Assembly: GCA_035490315.1 (NCBI GenBank)
Contig: DATHET010000290.1
Coordinates: 1 to 17,497 of the forward strand
Reading direction: 5' to 3'
DNA from: JADJQU01 sp035490315
Lineage (GTDB): Bacteria; Planctomycetota; UBA1135; GCA-002686595
Length of the DNA: 17,497 nucleotides
Made by a program: the position numbers and the translations under genes. Shown here piece by piece: positions 15,065 through 17,497 of this stretch. The notes under the pieces were generated by a model. It saw nothing but the letters and a program-made list of their open reading frames with translations. It had not been told where the DNA came from and did no database searches. Positions within the stretch are counted from its first letter, which is position 1; each line of letters begins with the position of its first letter.

Positions 15065-17497
15065 TTCGCAGGCCCCAGGTCCGCGGTCAGCGCTTGGACG
15101 ATGAACCAGCGGTGCAGCCGAAGCTGCCCGTTGGTCAGGAGGCGGCGTTCCGCCGTGATCGACTCGCGCGAGCGCGGCGTGATCTCCAACGACAAGGATC
15201 CGAAGATCCCCGCCGGCAGGGGAACGACCGTCCAGGCGAAGGAGGAAGTGCCGTCGGCGAGCTCCATGCCATTCGCCAGAGTGTGAGGCTGGTCGCCGAG
15301 ATCCTGCCCCTCGACGCGGACGCGAACGGACTCGAGCTCGGTGCTCGAAGTCTCGAGCACCAGCCAATTGGTGGTCGCAGGATCGATCAGATGCCAATCC
15401 ACCTTGCGCCGAAGCGCACCGGCCCGCGCGTTCATGCGCACCACGAGGCATTCCTCGCTGACGCGCAGGCTGGTCACGCCGCCGGAAATCTTCCAGGTCG
15501 CTTCGGGCGCGCTCCAGGTGTCGGGGAAGGACTCTTCCTCGAAGAGCACGGCATGCGGAACGCTGCGCCAGGTCGGAACCGAGCCGATCGACGCGGCATC
15601 GATGGCGACACCGTTGAGCGCGTACAACCAATCGAGGCTGCTCGACGTCCGCGATTCTTCTCCGGCATCGCCCAGGCGCACGTCGAGCGGGGTCAAGCGC
15701 GTCTTCGCCTCGAGCTCGAGGTTGGTCTTGTTGCCGACGACGCTCGAGCGCACCAGCCGCGGCCAGCCCCCGCGCTCGTAGCGCCAGTTCTTGAGCCGCG
15801 CGAGGATGCCCACGCCGTTCTTCTCGATCGTGTCGTTCAGGATCACGGGCGCGGAGCGATCCTTGACCTCGATGCCGCGCTTGCAGCCGGTGATCGTGTT
15901 GGCGAACACGAAGGGACTCGAGTTTTCGCCGACGGAAATGCCCTTGTCGAGGTTGTCGCGGATCTCGTTGCCGATGATCCGCGGCGAGCAGGTCATCAGG
16001 TCGAAGCCATCGTTGCCCGCGCGCTCGACCTTGCAGTGCTCGACCGTCGCGGTCGAGATGTCGAGGTCCAGCGCATCGGAATTCGTGTCGTGGAACCAGC
16101 AATGCGACACGACGACGTCGGCCAGGTCCGCGTGCAGCGCGTCGTCGCAGCGCTGATTGCCCGAGAATTCGCAGTCGCGGAAGAGCACGTTGCGCGCCCA
16201 GTGCACGCAGACCATGCCGGTGTACTCGACGTCGTCGAGCAAGGCGCCGCCGCCGCCGGAGAAGTGGACGTGGGAGAACGCGCTGTCGCTCGCGCCAGAA
16301 CCTTGCAGGGCCAGGCTGCCCCAGGGCCGCCGCGGGTCGGAGCTCGAGAAGCTGATCGGCGCAGCCTCGGTGCCAAAGGCCTGGATGCGCCCCAGGCAGT
16401 GGATCGAGACGTCAGGCTCCAGCGTGATCGCGGTGCCGGGCTCGATGGTCAAGGTGGTGTTGCGCGGAACCTCCAGGGTCTTCGACAGCAGAACTTTCCC
16501 GGAGAGTCGCAGCGCCACGACCGGAGGCTCGCGGAAGCTCCAGGGATGAGCGCTGGTGGTCGCGGGCACCACGGTTCCAGGCTCCAGCTTGCTCGCTTTC
16601 ACGAGCGCGCCGGTCAGGTCATTCTGGAAGCTCAGATCGATCGAGCTCGACCGCACACCACTGCCCTGCAGGAAGTAGCGATAGAGGATGGGCTCGCTGT
16701 CCAGCCGCTTGCCGGCCCGCACTCCGGGCACCAGGGTTTCCTCCACGTCGATGTTGAAGGATCCAGGGCGATGCACGACGGGCCGATCGCCGCTGCTCGG
16801 CACACCGTCGAGATCCGCGTCGGCCCGCATCGTGTGCCGAGTCTTCAATGTCGGGTGCTCGATCAGTCGGCACAGGACCGGCGCACGGCCGTCGACGAGC
16901 ACGTCGAGAACAAGAGTGTCCTCATCCAGACTCGTGAGCGAGAACGAAGCGCGCGCATCGGTGGTCCAGGTCTCCAGCGTCGCGAGATTCTTGCGCAGAA
17001 GCCCCAAGACTTCCTCGGGCGAGCCGACGTCGGAATTCGCCGCGGTCCCGGTGGGGCCGCAGCGCAGCTGGTCGTATTCGAAACCGTCGCGATAGAGCTG
17101 CCAGGTCGCTTCAATGCGCTCGGTCACGCGCTTCAAGAGCGCGCCTTCGTTGTTGCGCTCGTAGATCTCCCTCAGAGCCGTCGCGAAAACGCGCGGATCG
17201 CGCAACGCCGCGCGCCAGAAGCGGTTGAACTGCGCCCCGGGCGGCGGCCGCTCGAGATCGAGCATGCGCAAGTCCCAGGGAATCGGATGCAGGAGTCCCG
17301 ACGAGCTGTCCTCGTACCAGAAGTGATTGTGCACCCCGCTGGTGTGCCAGGGGTCGCCCACGCACAGATCGAGCGCGAAAAGCCGCGCGATCTCGTCGCG
17401 ATCGAAGAACTCGAACAGCTTGGATGTGGGAGCGTCGAAGCCGTCGAGCCGCGAAACCTCGTTGCTCCCCGCTTGATTGACGCGCGCGACGAACTCG
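15061..17497 (-). CDS. CotH-like kinase protein with right-handed beta-helix, 5' end outside window
   Basis: The frame is open from the right edge to a TGA at 15063-15061, giving 811 residues without the N-terminus. The first part (to about 180) resembles CotH-type atypical kinases: LCVGDPWHTSGVHNHFWYED, then PIPWDLRMLD with the P-W-D at 73-75. About 340-400 is a strand-rich lead-in (TTLTIEPGTAITLEP) and about 400-570 a parallel beta-helix of NosD/pectate-lyase type, with repeated short turns such as FRDCEFSGN, VEHCKVERAGNDGFD and GNEIRDNLDKGISV. The last 160 residues are strand-rich and look like a beta-sandwich. CotH of Bacillus phosphorylates exported coat proteins; beta-helices often bind or process polysaccharide. 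I expect an exported protein, but the signal peptide and first kinase motifs are outside the window. It heads the visible part of the polysaccharide operon. Kinase activity is inferred from partial motifs only. Confidence 0.85.
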   Translation of the reverse strand, partial: EFVARVNQAGSNEVSRLDGFDAPTSKLFEFFDRDEIARLFALDLCVGDPWHTSGVHNHFWYEDSSSGLLHPIPWDLRMLDLERPPPGAQFNRFWRAALRDPRVFATALREIYERNNEGALLKRVTERIEATWQLYRDGFEYDQLRCGPTGTAANSDVGSPEEVLGLLRKNLATLETWTTDARASFSLTSLDEDTLVLDVLVDGRAPVLCRLIEHPTLKTRHTMRADADLDGVPSSGDRPVVHRPGSFNIDVEETLVPGVRAGKRLDSEPILYRYFLQGSGVRSSSIDLSFQNDLTGALVKASKLEPGTVVPATTSAHPWSFREPPVVALRLSGKVLLSKTLEVPRNTTLTIEPGTAITLEPDVSIHCLGRIQAFGTEAAPISFSSSDPRRPWGSLALQGSGASDSAFSHVHFSGGGGALLDDVEYTGMVCVHWARNVLFRDCEFSGNQRCDDALHADLADVVVSHCWFHDTNSDALDLDISTATVEHCKVERAGNDGFDLMTCSPRIIGNEIRDNLDKGISVGENSSPFVFANTITGCKRGIEVKDRSAPVILNDTIEKNGVGILARLKNWRYERGGWPRLVRSSVVGNKTNLELEAKTRLTPLDVRLGDAGEESRTSSSLDWLYALNGVAIDAASIGSVPTWRSVPHAVLFEEESFPDTWSAPEATWKISGGVTSLRVSEECLVVRMNARAGALRRKVDWHLIDPATTNWLVLETSSTELESVRVRVEGQDLGDQPHTLANGMELADGTSSFAWTVVPLPAGIFGSLSLEITPRSRESITAERRLLTNGQLRLHRWFIVQALTADLGPAK

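Noticed and set aside
15065..16102. N-terminal extension of the metallophosphoesterase upstream of 15064
   Set aside because: It would bury the signal peptide inside an R-rich segment opposed by the CotH-like/beta-helix frame.

Overview
The window is high-GC bacterial DNA packed with coding sequence. I infer Planctomycetota, or possibly another large-genome, high-GC group such as Myxococcota. The reasons are the large secreted beta-propeller proteins, a cysteine-containing C-terminal domain shared by two of them that I associate with planctomycete secreted proteins, a CotH-like/beta-helix protein, and the near absence of Shine-Dalgarno sequences. No rRNA or tRNA gene was seen to fix the taxonomy.

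Left part (1-7217): three large exported repeat proteins and one small protein. A leftward gene truncated by the window edge (1-1765) encodes a secreted protein of repeated G-x-x-Y-L-V-V-W units. Across a 215-bp divergent intergenic region lies a rightward gene (1981-4161) for a YCF48/BNR-type propeller protein. Then comes a small cysteine-rich, zinc-ribbon-like gene (4360-4659), bracketed by two related long palindromes (4180-4284 and 4661-4753). The last is an RCC1-like protein (4947-7217) with thirteen units of about 41 residues. The YCF48-like and RCC1-like proteins end in the same domain of about 125-145 residues, although their repeat regions are unrelated.

Right part (7246-17497): one leftward cell-surface polysaccharide locus that enters from beyond the right edge. 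In transcription order it encodes a CotH-like/beta-helix protein (5' end outside the window), an exported membrane-anchored metallophosphoesterase, two GT4 glycosyltransferases, an NAD-dependent nucleotide-sugar epimerase/dehydratase, a NodB-type polysaccharide deacetylase, two small membrane proteins built from one shared two-helix module, and a Wzx-like flippase. The first five genes are joined by four successive 4-base stop/start overlaps and the deacetylase follows after 4 bases, so this part is almost certainly one translationally coupled operon. A 130-bp gap precedes the two membrane-protein genes. A reasonable reading is sugar-nucleotide supply, glycan assembly on a lipid carrier in the cytoplasm, flipping by the Wzx-like protein, and processing by the exported enzymes. 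No polymerase, priming transferase or outer-membrane export protein is visible here.

The items most worth a second look are the paired palindromes around the zinc-ribbon gene, the three copies of an unrecognised two-helix membrane module beside the flippase, the CotH/beta-helix protein and its coupled phosphoesterase with non-canonical metal motifs, and the C-terminal domain shared by unrelated propellers.
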